Assembly (NCBI GenBank): GCA_014804445.1
Contig: JAAUZU010000019.1
Span: forward strand, 26,004-90,003
From: Lachnospiraceae bacterium
GTDB taxonomy: Bacteria; Bacillota; Clostridia; Lachnospirales; Lachnospiraceae
DNA length: 64,000 nucleotides
Direction of reading: 5' to 3'
Shown: piece by piece, positions 48,733 to 57,792 of the stretch
How positions within the stretch are numbered: the stretch's first letter is position 1
Layout of the letters: every line of letters begins with the position of its first letter
Position numbers and translations under genes: made by a program
Notes under the pieces: model-generated
The model's input: the letters and a program-made list of their open reading frames with translations, nothing else
The model's database searches: none
What the model was told of the DNA's origin: nothing

Positions 48733-49929
48733 ATGATGAAGGAATATATTGAAGAAGCGGAAAAAGCGCTGCTCCACACCTACAATCGTTACCAGATTGT
48801 GCTGGATAAGGGTGAGGGTGTTTATCTTTATGATATAGAAGGGAAAAAATATCTTGATTTTGTGGCAGGTATTGCCGTGTTTGCGCTGGGGTATCATAAT
48901 CAGGCGTACAATGACGCCTTAAAAGCGCAGATTGACAAGCTGATTCACACTTCTAACTATTTTTATAATGTGCCTGCAGTGGAAGCTGCAAAGCGGTTAA
49001 AAGCGGTATCGGGCATGGACAGGGTGTTTTTTACTAACTCCGGAACGGAGGCGGTAGAAGGCGCAATCAAAGCGGCAAGAAAATATGCGTGGCTGAAGGA
49101 CGGCTCCACCGACCATGAAATTATAGCGATGGAACATTCTTTCCACGGCAGAACTATGGGTGCGCTTTCCGTGACCGGCAATCCTCATTACAGGGAGGCG
49201 TTTGAGCCCGGCATCGGCAATATTCGTTTTGCACAGCTCAATCAAATCGAGAGCGTCAGGGAATGTGTCAATGAGAAGACCTGCGCCATCATACTGGAGA
49301 CTGTGCAGGGCGAGGGCGGCATCTACCCGGCAGAGGAGTCTTTCTTGAAAGAGCTGCGTGCTCTCTGTGATGAAAAAGATATTCTGTTGATTTTAGACGA
49401 GATTCAGTGCGGCATGGGACGTACCGGTTATATGTTTGCATGGCAGAAATACGGCGTAAAGCCCGATATTATGACAACGGCGAAGGCGTTAGGCTGCGGC
49501 GTGCCGGTGGGAGCGTTTCTGATGACGGAGAAAGTTGGCGCGGCATCCCTTGCGGCGGGCGACCACGGCACCACCTACGGCGGCAATCCGCTTGTCTGCG
49601 CGGCAATCAACAAAGTGCTTGATTTATTTGAGGAGAATCATATAATAGAAAATGTGGGCATGGTGGCGCCCTATCTGGAAGAGCGCCTGGATGTCCTTTG
49701 TGAAAAATATGACTTTGTAGAGACGAGAAGAGGCGCGGGACTTTTGCAGGGCCTTGTATTTTCAAGACCTGTCTCGCCGATTATCAAAAGGGCAATGGAT
49801 AAGGGGCTGATTCTGATTAATGCGGGAACAAATATTATTCGTTTTGTGCCGCCCCTTATTATCACCAAAGAAAATGTGGACGAGATGATAGAGATTCTCG
49901 ATAAGTGCCTTTCGGAGGAGCCTGATTAA
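48733..49929 (+). CDS. argD: Acetylornithine aminotransferase
   Basis: 398 residues, ATG behind AAAGGAAATCAATT. Class-III PLP aminotransferase converting N-acetylglutamate semialdehyde to N-acetylornithine. Motifs: FFTNSGTEAVEGAIKAARKY, EHSFHGRTMGALSVTGN, ILDEIQCGMGRTG with the PLP-binding Asp, the lysine in MTTAKALGCGVP, and HGTTYGGNPLVCAA. It is separated from argB by LHE-7 and followed 11 bp later by a solute-binding protein gene. Confidence 0.95.
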   Translation: MMKEYIEEAEKALLHTYNRYQIVLDKGEGVYLYDIEGKKYLDFVAGIAVFALGYHNQAYNDALKAQIDKLIHTSNYFYNVPAVEAAKRLKAVSGMDRVFFTNSGTEAVEGAIKAARKYAWLKDGSTDHEIIAMEHSFHGRTMGALSVTGNPHYREAFEPGIGNIRFAQLNQIESVRECVNEKTCAIILETVQGEGGIYPAEESFLKELRALCDEKDILLILDEIQCGMGRTGYMFAWQKYGVKPDIMTTAKALGCGVPVGAFLMTEKVGAASLAAGDHGTTYGGNPLVCAAINKVLDLFEENHIIENVGMVAPYLEERLDVLCEKYDFVETRRGAGLLQGLVFSRPVSPIIKRAMDKGLILINAGTNIIRFVPPLIITKENVDEMIEILDKCLSEEPD

Positions 49930-49940
49930 GGAGAATTTGC

Positions 49941-51362
49941 ATGAGTATCAAGAAAAGATTGCCGGCTGTGCTGGTGGTTTTATGTATGCTTGCCGGTGTA
50001 TTTTATGTAGGAAAAAGCGGCATGACGATAGAAGCGGAAGAGGATTTATACCCGATTTTTAACCAGAAGGAGACGATTTATTTTTGGTACTCTGATGAAA
50101 GCCTGACGGATTTTATCAACAGTGCAGCGGTTTCTTTTGGCGAGAGTCGGGATGTGCGCGTGATTCCCGTTTTGACTTCTGACAGTGAATATCTGGAAGC
50201 CATTAACGAGGCATCTCTTCACGGAGAGCATATTCCGGACGCGTATATTATAAGCAATGATTCACTGGAAAAGGCTTATCTGGCGGGGCTTGCTTCCAAG
50301 ATACAGGGTAGTGACAAGTTGTGCACGACGGAGCATTTTCCCCAGACAGCGCTTTCAGCGGTCACTTATAAAGATAAGCTGGTTGCCTATCCCTTTTATT
50401 ATCAGACCAGCGCATTTCTGTACAACAAAACTTATCTGGAGGCGTGGACGGCGGAGCAGCTTGCGGCGCAGGCAGAAGGAAGCGGAGAGGACGCTGAGGA
50501 ACTTGAGGATATGCCTGATGCGGATGAGGGAAATGAAAGCGGAGAGGACGACGAGTTTATCGGTGAGATTCCATTGGAGGTCACACCGGAACAGCTTGCG
50601 GCGGGAATCCCTGCCAATATGGACGAGCTGCTTGCTTTTGCGGATAATTATGAGGCGCCCGAAAATGTGGAAGCCGTTTTGAAATGGGCTGTTTCCGATA
50701 TTTTTTACAATTATTATTTTGTGGGCAATTATATGATAGTCGGCGGCGAAAGCGGGGACGACGACAATAATATCAACATTTACAATGACGAGACAAAAAA
50801 GTGCCTGGAGGTGTACCAGAACCTGAACCAGTTCTTTTACATCGAGTCCGACACGGTGACACCGGAGTCGGTCATTCAGGATTTTTTGGATGGCAAGATA
50901 GTCTTTACCGTGGCGACCACGGATGTGCTGAAAAAACTTGAGGAAGCGCAGGCGGACGGCACCTTCCCCTATGAATATGGTATCTGTATGATTCCCCAGC
51001 CCAGTACGGAGCTTAAGGGGCGTTCCCTGTCCGTGACAAGCTGTGTGGCGGTAAACGGCTACTCGGAGCACAAGGAATTAGCAAATGCTTTTGCAGCGTA
51101 CCTGACGGGAAGCTGTTACGAAACCCTTTATGAGAGAACGGGCAAGACTTCGGCAAACCTTGCGGCCAATCAGGATAATGAGAATCTGATGGCTTTTATG
51201 GACGAATATAAAAACTCCAGCTCGCTTCCCAAGATGATGGAAACGAGTAATTTCTGGATTCAGCTTGAGATACTTTTCTCCCGCGTGTGGGAGGGCGGTG
51301 ATATTGACAGTTTGCTGTTTGGACTGTCAAATCAGATTATGTCACAGATACATGTGGAATAA
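49941..51362 (+). CDS. Orphan extracellular solute-binding protein
   Basis: 473 residues, ATG behind AAGGAGAATTTGC. It has an N-terminal hydrophobic signal (LPAVLVVLCMLAGVFYVG) without a clear lipobox. The fold follows the maltose/sugar-binding type: ETIYFWYSDESLTDFINSAA, YKDKLVAYPFYYQTSAFLYN, GKIVFTVATTDVLKKLEEAQ. An acidic low-complexity insert lies at about residues 178-215. No permease or ATPase gene accompanies it. It may be a separate sensor-type protein, co-transcribed with argD and the membrane proteins that follow. Confidence 0.78.
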   Translation: MSIKKRLPAVLVVLCMLAGVFYVGKSGMTIEAEEDLYPIFNQKETIYFWYSDESLTDFINSAAVSFGESRDVRVIPVLTSDSEYLEAINEASLHGEHIPDAYIISNDSLEKAYLAGLASKIQGSDKLCTTEHFPQTALSAVTYKDKLVAYPFYYQTSAFLYNKTYLEAWTAEQLAAQAEGSGEDAEELEDMPDADEGNESGEDDEFIGEIPLEVTPEQLAAGIPANMDELLAFADNYEAPENVEAVLKWAVSDIFYNYYFVGNYMIVGGESGDDDNNINIYNDETKKCLEVYQNLNQFFYIESDTVTPESVIQDFLDGKIVFTVATTDVLKKLEEAQADGTFPYEYGICMIPQPSTELKGRSLSVTSCVAVNGYSEHKELANAFAAYLTGSCYETLYERTGKTSANLAANQDNENLMAFMDEYKNSSSLPKMMETSNFWIQLEILFSRVWEGGDIDSLLFGLSNQIMSQIHVE

Positions 51363-51423
51363 ATGACGGGATTATCTATTAAATTTGCCAAAGCTATTTT
51401 AAATTATGATAAGGAGAGTGTGT

Positions 51424-52836
51424 ATGAAAAAGCTGTTGGACATTGTAGTGACACTGTGCGCATTGGCTGCCGGTATCGGTCTTTTGGTGTTATGCGGAGG
51501 CCCGTTTCTAAAGTTTCAGACGGGGGCACGGGCGCTTGGGACTTCGGACGCATTGGCTGAGGCAGAAGGCGAATATGTTACATATGAGGCTGCTTATCCG
51601 GTTGCTTCCTTCGGGGCGGAGTACTATTCCGGAGACCCTGACAGGGTGAAAAAGATGGGATATGTGGTATATGACGAAGCAAGACAGGCTTTTGTCTACA
51701 TTATCATTGATGAACAAGATGATGCGAGGCTTTCTAACCTGATGTATTATCTGGGGATGAATGTGGAACTGCGGGAAGGCAGGGATATGACGCCGTTTGT
51801 GGCGGAGGGTTCCCTGAAACTTATGGACAGTGATTCCGTAAGAAAGGTGCAGAAGGAGCTTGACAACGGCAAAGTAGCGAAGCTTTATCTCACCTACTAC
51901 AATGACGGGGATTTTACCTCCTATTATTTTGGTGACGAGTATGGCGAGATTATGAAGGGCATGTGTGCGCTTCTGAACGAAGGGCAGCAGAGCAAATGGT
52001 ATTATATAGAGGAAGGCTGCATAGACGGCATGTCCAAAGGGCAGATATGGCTTTGTATGCTGACGGCGCTGTTTAGTCTGCTTATTTTTGTGTGCAGTCT
52101 GATTTCTCTGTTGAAAGGAAAAAAGGAAGACAGCGTTGTGTCCGGCAGGGCGGGTTCTATGGGAAGGCTTTTGGATGCGATTGAAAAGCGGATGGCAGAG
52201 CAGTGCGAGGAGAGGCTGAACCGGACAAGGCTGATGGCATTTCTGACGGCGGTTGGTACCACTTGTGTTTTGTCCGTGATCGGTTTTGCCGTAGGACTGA
52301 CTCTTCCGAAAGTTCTGGTGTTCCATTTTCCTTTAGGACTGCTTTTGGGTGAGATTTTCGCAGTTGTGCTGTGGAAAGCACAGAGCGGACAGTCGAAGCC
52401 GAAGAAGATTGTAAAGAAAGTAGAAAAGGAAATAAAGCGGCAACTGCCGCAGCCCGCAGAGCAGGAGGCCTTTGCTGAGGATATCGTAACTGCAGACAAC
52501 GAGTGGGATTTTACGGAGGAAGTAGGCTCCGAGCCCATGGTCTATGGCACTGTAGGCAGCCGGTACTGGGCTAAATTTACAGAGTTTGGATTAGTGACGA
52601 TTGTGGACTCTGCGCGCCTTGCCAAAATTGAGACGGAAAAGACGTCCGGCTCAGTCAGGGTCAATAGGGTGCGGACCTACTATCACTCCTATGACATCAG
52701 ATTTTTCTATCAGAACGCCGAGGTGAAAAAGCGCTTTGACGTGGCGATTTCTTTTAACTTGGAAGAGACAGCAGGGCTCTTTATGACGCTTGTGAGAAGG
52801 CGTGTCGGAGAAAAGGTAGAAATTGTGGCAAAATAG
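51424..52836 (+). CDS. Conserved membrane protein, unknown function
   Basis: 470 residues from the ATG at 51424, after AAGGAGAGTGTGT. An N-terminal helix leads to a roughly 170-residue outer domain with many Tyr and acidic residues. Three further helices follow (WLCMLTALFSLLIFVCSLIS, FLTAVGTTCVLSVIGFAVGL, VLVFHFPLGLLLGEIFAVVL). The C-terminal cytoplasmic domain (YWAKFTEFGLVTIVDSARLA) appears related to the domain in the next gene's product. No function is known to me. Confidence 0.65.
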   Translation: MKKLLDIVVTLCALAAGIGLLVLCGGPFLKFQTGARALGTSDALAEAEGEYVTYEAAYPVASFGAEYYSGDPDRVKKMGYVVYDEARQAFVYIIIDEQDDARLSNLMYYLGMNVELREGRDMTPFVAEGSLKLMDSDSVRKVQKELDNGKVAKLYLTYYNDGDFTSYYFGDEYGEIMKGMCALLNEGQQSKWYYIEEGCIDGMSKGQIWLCMLTALFSLLIFVCSLISLLKGKKEDSVVSGRAGSMGRLLDAIEKRMAEQCEERLNRTRLMAFLTAVGTTCVLSVIGFAVGLTLPKVLVFHFPLGLLLGEIFAVVLWKAQSGQSKPKKIVKKVEKEIKRQLPQPAEQEAFAEDIVTADNEWDFTEEVGSEPMVYGTVGSRYWAKFTEFGLVTIVDSARLAKIETEKTSGSVRVNRVRTYYHSYDIRFFYQNAEVKKRFDVAISFNLEETAGLFMTLVRRRVGEKVEIVAK

Positions 52837-52860
52837 TTTGAGAGAGAGGGAGATACAAAA

Positions 52861-53517
52861 ATGATAAAAAAGCTGACTATTAAAGAATGGGTACATACAG
52901 GACCGTTGGTTTTATTTTTGCTGGCAATGGGCGGGTTTATGCTTTGGACGGAAGGTCCTTCTGCAATTGATGCGATGAGAGGATTGACGCCTGCGCGTGC
53001 CGGCAGGGAATCCATAAGCACAATCTATGTGGTATCTGCTATGGGAGTGTTTTTCGTTCTGCTTGCCTTGCTTATGCTTATTTTAACCTTGAAAAAATCG
53101 GTAAAAAAGAGGGTGAATCGTTATCTTGCGGAGCATGGAGAGATTACGATGTCCATGCTGGAGAGCGATTTTGCGGCAGCAGAACAGGTAAATGATATAT
53201 GGATTGGCAAGCGGTGGACTTTTAATCATCAGTTTGACAATATTCCGTTAGAAAATGATAAGATTGTCTGGGTACATACCGATTCCATGCGCTCAAGACG
53301 TTCCACCAGTTACTGGATATGTCTGGGACTTGTCGATGGAAAGGAGGAAAGGGCGAGCATGCCTTACAAAAAGCTTTCTGTCATAATGGCGCTATATGAA
53401 AAATATCCGCATATTCTGGTGAGTGACGGTCCGGAATACAGCCATATGTTTAAAAACAACAGGGAAGCTCTTTTAGATATCAAGTACCGTAAGGCTCAGG
53501 CTGATGAATACAGGTAA
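52861..53517 (+). CDS. Conserved membrane protein related to its upstream neighbour
   Basis: 218 residues, ATG behind GAGAGAGGGAG. Two helices (WVHTGPLVLFLLAMGGFMLW and TIYVVSAMGVFFVLLALLML) precede a cytoplasmic domain with IWIGKRWTFNHQFDNIPLEN and KIVWVHTDSMRSRRSTSYWI. It follows the 470-residue protein by 24 bp, in an apparent operon. The shared domain style suggests a functional pair. I cannot name a function. Confidence 0.62.
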   Translation: MIKKLTIKEWVHTGPLVLFLLAMGGFMLWTEGPSAIDAMRGLTPARAGRESISTIYVVSAMGVFFVLLALLMLILTLKKSVKKRVNRYLAEHGEITMSMLESDFAAAEQVNDIWIGKRWTFNHQFDNIPLENDKIVWVHTDSMRSRRSTSYWICLGLVDGKEERASMPYKKLSVIMALYEKYPHILVSDGPEYSHMFKNNREALLDIKYRKAQADEYR

Positions 53518-53584
53518 AGACGGGAATAAAATCCAACCGTATGGGCATACTGAATAGACAAAAAAGTTTATGCAGGAGGCTTTC

Positions 53585-54016
53585 ATGGTTGGATTTTTAA
53601 TTGCGCTTTTATCGGGCGCGCTGATGAGCGTGCAGGGCGTGTTCAATACGCAGGTGACAAAAACGTCCGGCATCTGGGTGGCAAATGCCTTTGTACAGTT
53701 TTCGGCATTTTTAGTCTGTATGTGCGTGTGGCTCTTTGCTGACAGAAGCTCTTTTGCTACTTTGCTGAAGGTGGAGCCGAAGTATATGCTCTTAGGCGGT
53801 GTGCTGGGCGCGGGAATCACCTATACCGTTATCAAGGGCATGGAGCTTTTAGGACCTGCCCGTGCCGTTATGCTTATCGTCGTCGCACAGTTGATTGTGG
53901 CATACGTCATTGAACTGTTCGGCTGGTTCGGCGTGGAAAAACAGCCTCTCGAGGTACGAAAAGTGGTTGGTATGGGAGTTGCGATTGCGGGGATTGTGAT
54001 TTTTAAGTGGAAGTAG
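53585..54016 (+). CDS. YdcZ/DUF606-type DMT transporter
   Basis: 143 residues from the ATG at 53585 after GGAGG. Five helices show the DUF606 pattern GFLIALLSGALMSVQGVFNT, LGGVLGAGITYTVIKGMELL, GPARAVMLIVVAQLIVAYVI, and the VRKVVGMGVAIAGIVIFKW end. Related half-size DMT proteins usually act as dimers or pairs. The substrate is unknown. LHE-8 begins five bases after the stop. Confidence 0.85.
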   Translation: MVGFLIALLSGALMSVQGVFNTQVTKTSGIWVANAFVQFSAFLVCMCVWLFADRSSFATLLKVEPKYMLLGGVLGAGITYTVIKGMELLGPARAVMLIVVAQLIVAYVIELFGWFGVEKQPLEVRKVVGMGVAIAGIVIFKWK

Positions 54017-54020
54017 GGGT

Positions 54021-54179
54021 GCGGCGGGGGACGCCGGAAGCGGAGCCATATGCCTGTTCAGACGCGCTCTCGCTCGGATAAAAACGTAGCAGTACTAGGC
54101 TCGTGAGGAACCTCGCCAAGTGCTGACGTTTTTATACGGTCTGAACCGACATATGGCTCCGCTTTCGGCTGTAAGCCGC
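54021..54179 (-). repeat. Long hairpin element LHE-8
   Basis: Subfamily 2, reverse orientation. GCGGC/GCCGC and GCCGGAAGCGGAGCC/GGCTCCGCTTTCGGC form the outer stem. CATATGCCTGTTCAGAC faces GTCTGAACCGACATATG with two mismatches. The inner part AAAAACGTAGCAGTACTAGG, apical CTCGTGAGGAACCTCG and the reversed core GCGCTCTCGCTC follow. It starts directly after the transporter gene's stop. Confidence 0.85.
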
Positions 54180-54290
54180 CCGCTTGTTCATATGCTTCGT
54201 TTTTCGGTTTCGGAGAAACAATCACATAGTTAGTTATCTTAAGCGGTGCGATTTGTTTAATCTTTATTTTGGTTTTTGGCTGTGGATTGA

Positions 54291-55142
54291 TTATATCAGT
54301 TCTTTTACTGCCTGCTCCCAGCATTCTTCCGGTATGTTTGGCCAGTTACATTCTCCGAATTTATCTTTGCATAATGTCATGGCTCTTGCTAAGACTGTAC
54401 CATGTGATATTTCACCCGTCCACAATAAGTTTTCGGATATTTTACACCAATAGGGGGCTTTTCGATTTAAGCCCGAAGCGTGTAAATCTGCAATGACCTC
54501 CTCTATATTATATTCCAAGCTGATGAACTCATAATCCCACATATCGGGCATTCCTTTTAATATCATAAATTGAGCTTTGCCATTACTGTGCATTGGCACG
54601 CCTACCGAACCGGCATTCAGAACTATTTTTCCATTATGCTCTATTTTGCCTTGTACATGGGTATGTCCACATAAAATATAATCGCTTAGACTATTTTCCA
54701 TAATAAGAAATGTATTTTCATTGTCAGGCAGCAATTTTTCATTTACTTTTCGGGGTGAGCCATGGCAGATTGTGATTGGCGGCAAACCATCCAATACAAG
54801 TTCTTCTTTAAACGAGAGAGATTTAAAAAACTGCAAATCTTTTTCGTTTAAATTCTGATATGTATAATAGAGGCTGCCTGTAGTGGAATCGTATTCATTC
54901 CAGCCTTTTGGTTCCTTCTCATAATTTATCCAATAGTCTTCCTTGTTTCCCTTAATAAAAAAACATTTATACTTTTCTTTTACGGAATATAATATATCCA
55001 TTGTTTTTTGGGGATATGCCAGTTCACCAAGATAATCTCCAAGAAAGATGAATGTATCTATTCCTGTATTTATCGCATAATCTAAACATTTTCGTAAAGC
55101 AACATAATTGCCATGTATATCTGATAATACTGCTATATTCAA
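54291..55142 (-). CDS. Calcineurin-like metallophosphoesterase
   Basis: 283 residues. Metal-binding motifs are in order: VLSDIHGNYVAL (DxHGN), FLGDYLGELAYP (GDY), FIKGNKEDYW (GN), ICHGSPR, and CGHTHVQGKI (GHTH). It is of the YfcE/serine-threonine-phosphatase-like class seen in AT-rich islands, and the substrate is unknown. No paired gene is obvious; the next gene upstream is a frameshifted acetyltransferase on the same strand. Confidence 0.9.
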   Translation of the reverse strand: MNIAVLSDIHGNYVALRKCLDYAINTGIDTFIFLGDYLGELAYPQKTMDILYSVKEKYKCFFIKGNKEDYWINYEKEPKGWNEYDSTTGSLYYTYQNLNEKDLQFFKSLSFKEELVLDGLPPITICHGSPRKVNEKLLPDNENTFLIMENSLSDYILCGHTHVQGKIEHNGKIVLNAGSVGVPMHSNGKAQFMILKGMPDMWDYEFISLEYNIEEVIADLHASGLNRKAPYWCKISENLLWTGEISHGTVLARAMTLCKDKFGECNWPNIPEECWEQAVKELI

Positions 55143-55194
55143 TCTATTTGTTATCCTTTCCGAATCCTGATTTTTTGATTTAAAAAACCGGAAT

Positions 55195-55727
55195 TTAAAT
55201 ATTCTTTATCATGGTGTATTCATCAGCATAGGTGCCATCTTGATAGTGTAATGCCTTTGAAATGGTACCGGTAATTTCAAAGCTGAAATCTCTATACATT
55301 TTGATAGCTCTTTCGTTATCTTTAACGACGTCTAACTCTATTTGAGTTACGCCCTTATCTTTGCACCATTGAATACATTCTTCCATCATTTTCCCGCCGA
55401 TTCCGAGATTCCAGTAGTCTTTCAAAATGACAAATGCAACTTCTGCTCTATGACGATATCTTGCATTTCTTCTAACCAGACCAACAGAACATTGCCCAAT
55501 TACTTTGCCTTCATAAACAGCAACAAACCACTCAACATCATTATCATTCAGAATATTTGTTATGATTTCTCTTTCCCTTTCAACCGGTGTAGAAAATTCT
55601 CCCGGATTTCGTGCCAAAAAAGGGTTTCGGTATCCGCAATGGACATAACATGAATGATACCTTCTGCATCTTCCGGCTGTGGTTTACGTATAACAACATT
55701 TTTTCCGTTTTTTAATAAATATTCCAT
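55195..55727 (-). pseudogene. GNAT acetyltransferase with one-base frameshift
   Basis: The intact start is the ATG at 55727, after ACGGAGAAATC, giving MEYLLKNGKNVVIRKPQPED and AEGIIHVMSIADTETLF. At a six-T run (about 55616-55621) the frame is lost. The remainder (LARNPGEFSTPVEREREIIT, then VAFVILKDYWNLGIGGKMME with the acetyl-CoA loop) continues in another frame to the stop at 55195. One extra T would restore a roughly 178-residue protein. It is inactive, or phase-variable, or a sequencing error. Confidence 0.8.
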
Positions 55728-55754
55728 GATTTCTCCGTTCTATTTGGCTGCGGG

Positions 55755-55862
55755 CTTCTAATTTGAGTATTTTTCTTCAAGTTCTTTTAGATAATCAAAG
55801 CACAAACCGCCATCGCAGCGATAGAAAAATGGGTCTTTGCGAATCGTATTGTCACTGTATAA
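55755..55862 (-). pseudogene. Short coding remnant
   Basis: Minus-strand frame ending SDNTIRKDPFFYRCDGGLCF, then DYLKELEEKYSN and a stop. It has no start or ribosome site and is preceded by stops. It looks like the C-terminal end of a lost gene, and I cannot identify the family. Confidence 0.35.
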
Positions 55863-55961
55863 TCAAATACAGATTTTTGATTTCTTCCCCTTATTGCCTC
55901 TACAGTATCCGATTTTTCAATACAATTATAACCTGCTTTGAACTTCATACGGAAGTGCGAC

Positions 55962-56627
55962 TTATAAATATGACTTTGTTCTTCTCATATCTGTAACCAA
56001 ATCTTCATTTCCATCTGCTTTCATTAATTCAATCAATTTCTTAACATTACTTATATCGTCTATGATCGCCTGTATTTCTGATTCGGTTATTCCGACCAAT
56101 TGGAGAAACTCTGTTTTTCCATATACAGACATCTGGGTTTCTGCTTCCGTATCGCTTACAATTAAAAGAGCAGTTATCATAGAGTCTTCCCCTATATGAA
56201 GAGATGTTCCATTACCCTTTACAAATTGGTTTGGTTCAAAAAATCTTTCTGTTTTATATGTATATCTTGCAAGATTGGACATCATATCAATAGCCCACTT
56301 ACAGCTTTCAGTGGAATCTTCCCTGAGTTTCATGGTCATTTCATATCCCCAACCATTCCATTCGCCACCAAAGGCCTCCTCATCACCATATAAAACAGTC
56401 ATTCCATATGTAACTAGATGCTTATACCCTTTAGGTGATGTATATACCGAAAAACCATCCAAGAACTCTTCTCCACCAAACATGGCTCTGGAAGTTATAA
56501 GTGTTCCAAAATGATCGGGTTTTTGTCCCGGATATAGCTTTTCAAAAGCATCATCTATCGCCTGCCATCCTGGCGAATAGTTTTCATCTTCTTGCATACA
56601 TTTTAAAAATTCTTCCTTTGTCATCAT
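55962..56627 (-). CDS. Suppressor-of-fused (SUFU) domain protein
   Basis: 221 residues, ATG behind AAAGGAGATA (two adjacent ATGs). The SUFU-type pattern is clear: SPGWQAIDDAFEKLYPGQKP, DHFGTLITSRAMFGGEEFLD, GFSVYTSPKGYKHLVTYGM, and NGWGYEMTMKLREDS. Bacterial SUFU proteins are often single cargo genes linked to polymorphic-toxin immunity. That role is inferred, since no toxin is adjacent. It is divergent from the second Rpn unit. Confidence 0.85.
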   Translation of the reverse strand: MMTKEEFLKCMQEDENYSPGWQAIDDAFEKLYPGQKPDHFGTLITSRAMFGGEEFLDGFSVYTSPKGYKHLVTYGMTVLYGDEEAFGGEWNGWGYEMTMKLREDSTESCKWAIDMMSNLARYTYKTERFFEPNQFVKGNGTSLHIGEDSMITALLIVSDTEAETQMSVYGKTEFLQLVGITESEIQAIIDDISNVKKLIELMKADGNEDLVTDMRRTKSYL

Positions 56628-56752
56628 TATCTCCTTTCAGCAGCTAAACAGGAATTTTCTACTCCTTCAAATTTGGTATTATTAGTATAATTATAGTTTA
56701 TTTTCAGCAGGTACACAATTCCAAAATGAGAGAAAAATAACGAAAATAAAGA

Positions 56753-56781
56753 TTGCAAAAATATATTTATTCGTATATAAT
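56753..56781 (+). promoter_or_regulatory. Promoter of Rpn copy 2
   Basis: TTGCAA, 17 bases, TATAAT, just outside the left inverted repeat. It is near-identical to the promoter of copy 1. Confidence 0.75.
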
Positions 56782-56794
56782 AGCGATAAGAGGA

Positions 56795-57731
56795 AAACCA
56801 TATCCCGATTGTGCCATGAAAGGAGACTATGGCACAAAAGAAACAATTTAAAGATTTGGATTTAAGCAACGCGTTTTTGTTCGCAGCAGCGTTGGAGGAC
56901 GAGGAAACCTGCCGGCTGGTGCTGGAGTGTATTTTAGGAACGCCTGTGGAAAAGGTAAAGGTAAAAACGGAACGGAGTATTTTGTTCCGCTCCGATTTCC
57001 GGTTTGTGCGGCTGGATGTATTTGCCAGCGATGAGTGGAATGTGAATTATAATCTGGAAATGCAGAACACAGACGAAAAGAACCTTCCGCAGAGAAGCCG
57101 CTACCATCAGGCAGAAATGGATCTGTCGTCCTTAAAGCCAGGGCAGGACTTCAAAGAGTTAAGGCCCAGCGTGATTGTGTTTATCTGCAGCTTTGACCCA
57201 TTTGGAAAGGGACTGTACCGCTACACCTTTGAGCCAAGATGCTTAGAGGCGGACTTTCCCTTGGAAGATGGCACGAGGCGTATTTTTCTAAGCACAAAGG
57301 GTACTAATGAAAGTGATGTATCGAAAGAGCTTGTCAGCTTTTTACGGTATGTTACAGATTCCACGGATGCCTATGTAGAGCGGGCAAAGGAATGGAAGCT
57401 TGGGAAAATCCACGAACGGATAAAAGCGCTGAAACAGAGCAGGGAACTGGAGGGAAGGTACATGCAGTTTGAAGAGTTGCTCAAACGAGAACATGACGAA
57501 GGTACGCGGCAGATGTTGGAACTGGTTTCCCGCATGATAGCCGATGGAAAGACGGATTTGATTCCCCAACTTAAGGAAGAAGTTTTTTGTCAGGAAATGT
57601 TAAAGGAGTATCATCTGTAAATCTAAAACAAATCTGAGCCCGATACCGTGTCTTACAGTATCGGGTGTCAAAGTAAATCAAAAATATTTCTATCAATCAA
57701 TTCAACAAATACGGCACGAGGGATATGGTTT
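56795..57731 (+). mobile_element. Rpn unit copy 2 with inverted terminal repeats
   Basis: About 937 bp, in opposite orientation to copy 1. The left end is AAACCATATCCCGATTGTGC and the right end ACGGCACGAGGGATATGGTT, imperfectly complementary. Similarity to copy 1 runs from the promoter (about 56751) to the right end and then stops. The pair forms a large inverted repeat 53 kb apart. Confidence 0.5.
56829..57620 (+). CDS. Rpn-family PD-(D/E)XK recombination-promoting nuclease
   Basis: 263 residues and nearly identical to the product at 2917-3756 for the first 210 residues. The motifs LSNAFLFAAALEDEETC, RLDVFASDEWNVNYNLEMQ and RSRYHQAEMD are retained. The Gly-Tyr-rich insertion before the last helix is shorter (EGTRQMLELVSR here). 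The same ribosome site GAAAGGAGACT is used. Both copies look intact. They may be recent duplicates or have been kept alike by gene conversion. Confidence 0.86.
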   Translation: MAQKKQFKDLDLSNAFLFAAALEDEETCRLVLECILGTPVEKVKVKTERSILFRSDFRFVRLDVFASDEWNVNYNLEMQNTDEKNLPQRSRYHQAEMDLSSLKPGQDFKELRPSVIVFICSFDPFGKGLYRYTFEPRCLEADFPLEDGTRRIFLSTKGTNESDVSKELVSFLRYVTDSTDAYVERAKEWKLGKIHERIKALKQSRELEGRYMQFEELLKREHDEGTRQMLELVSRMIADGKTDLIPQLKEEVFCQEMLKEYHL

Positions 57732-57792
57732 TACCTTTTATCTATACAAATTATTTTTGGCGCGTTTACGCCGCTGCAGTGCTTTAATTGGT

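Noticed and set aside
49941..51362. Complete sugar ABC transporter
   Set aside because: Only the binding protein is present; no permease or ATPase genes lie on either side.
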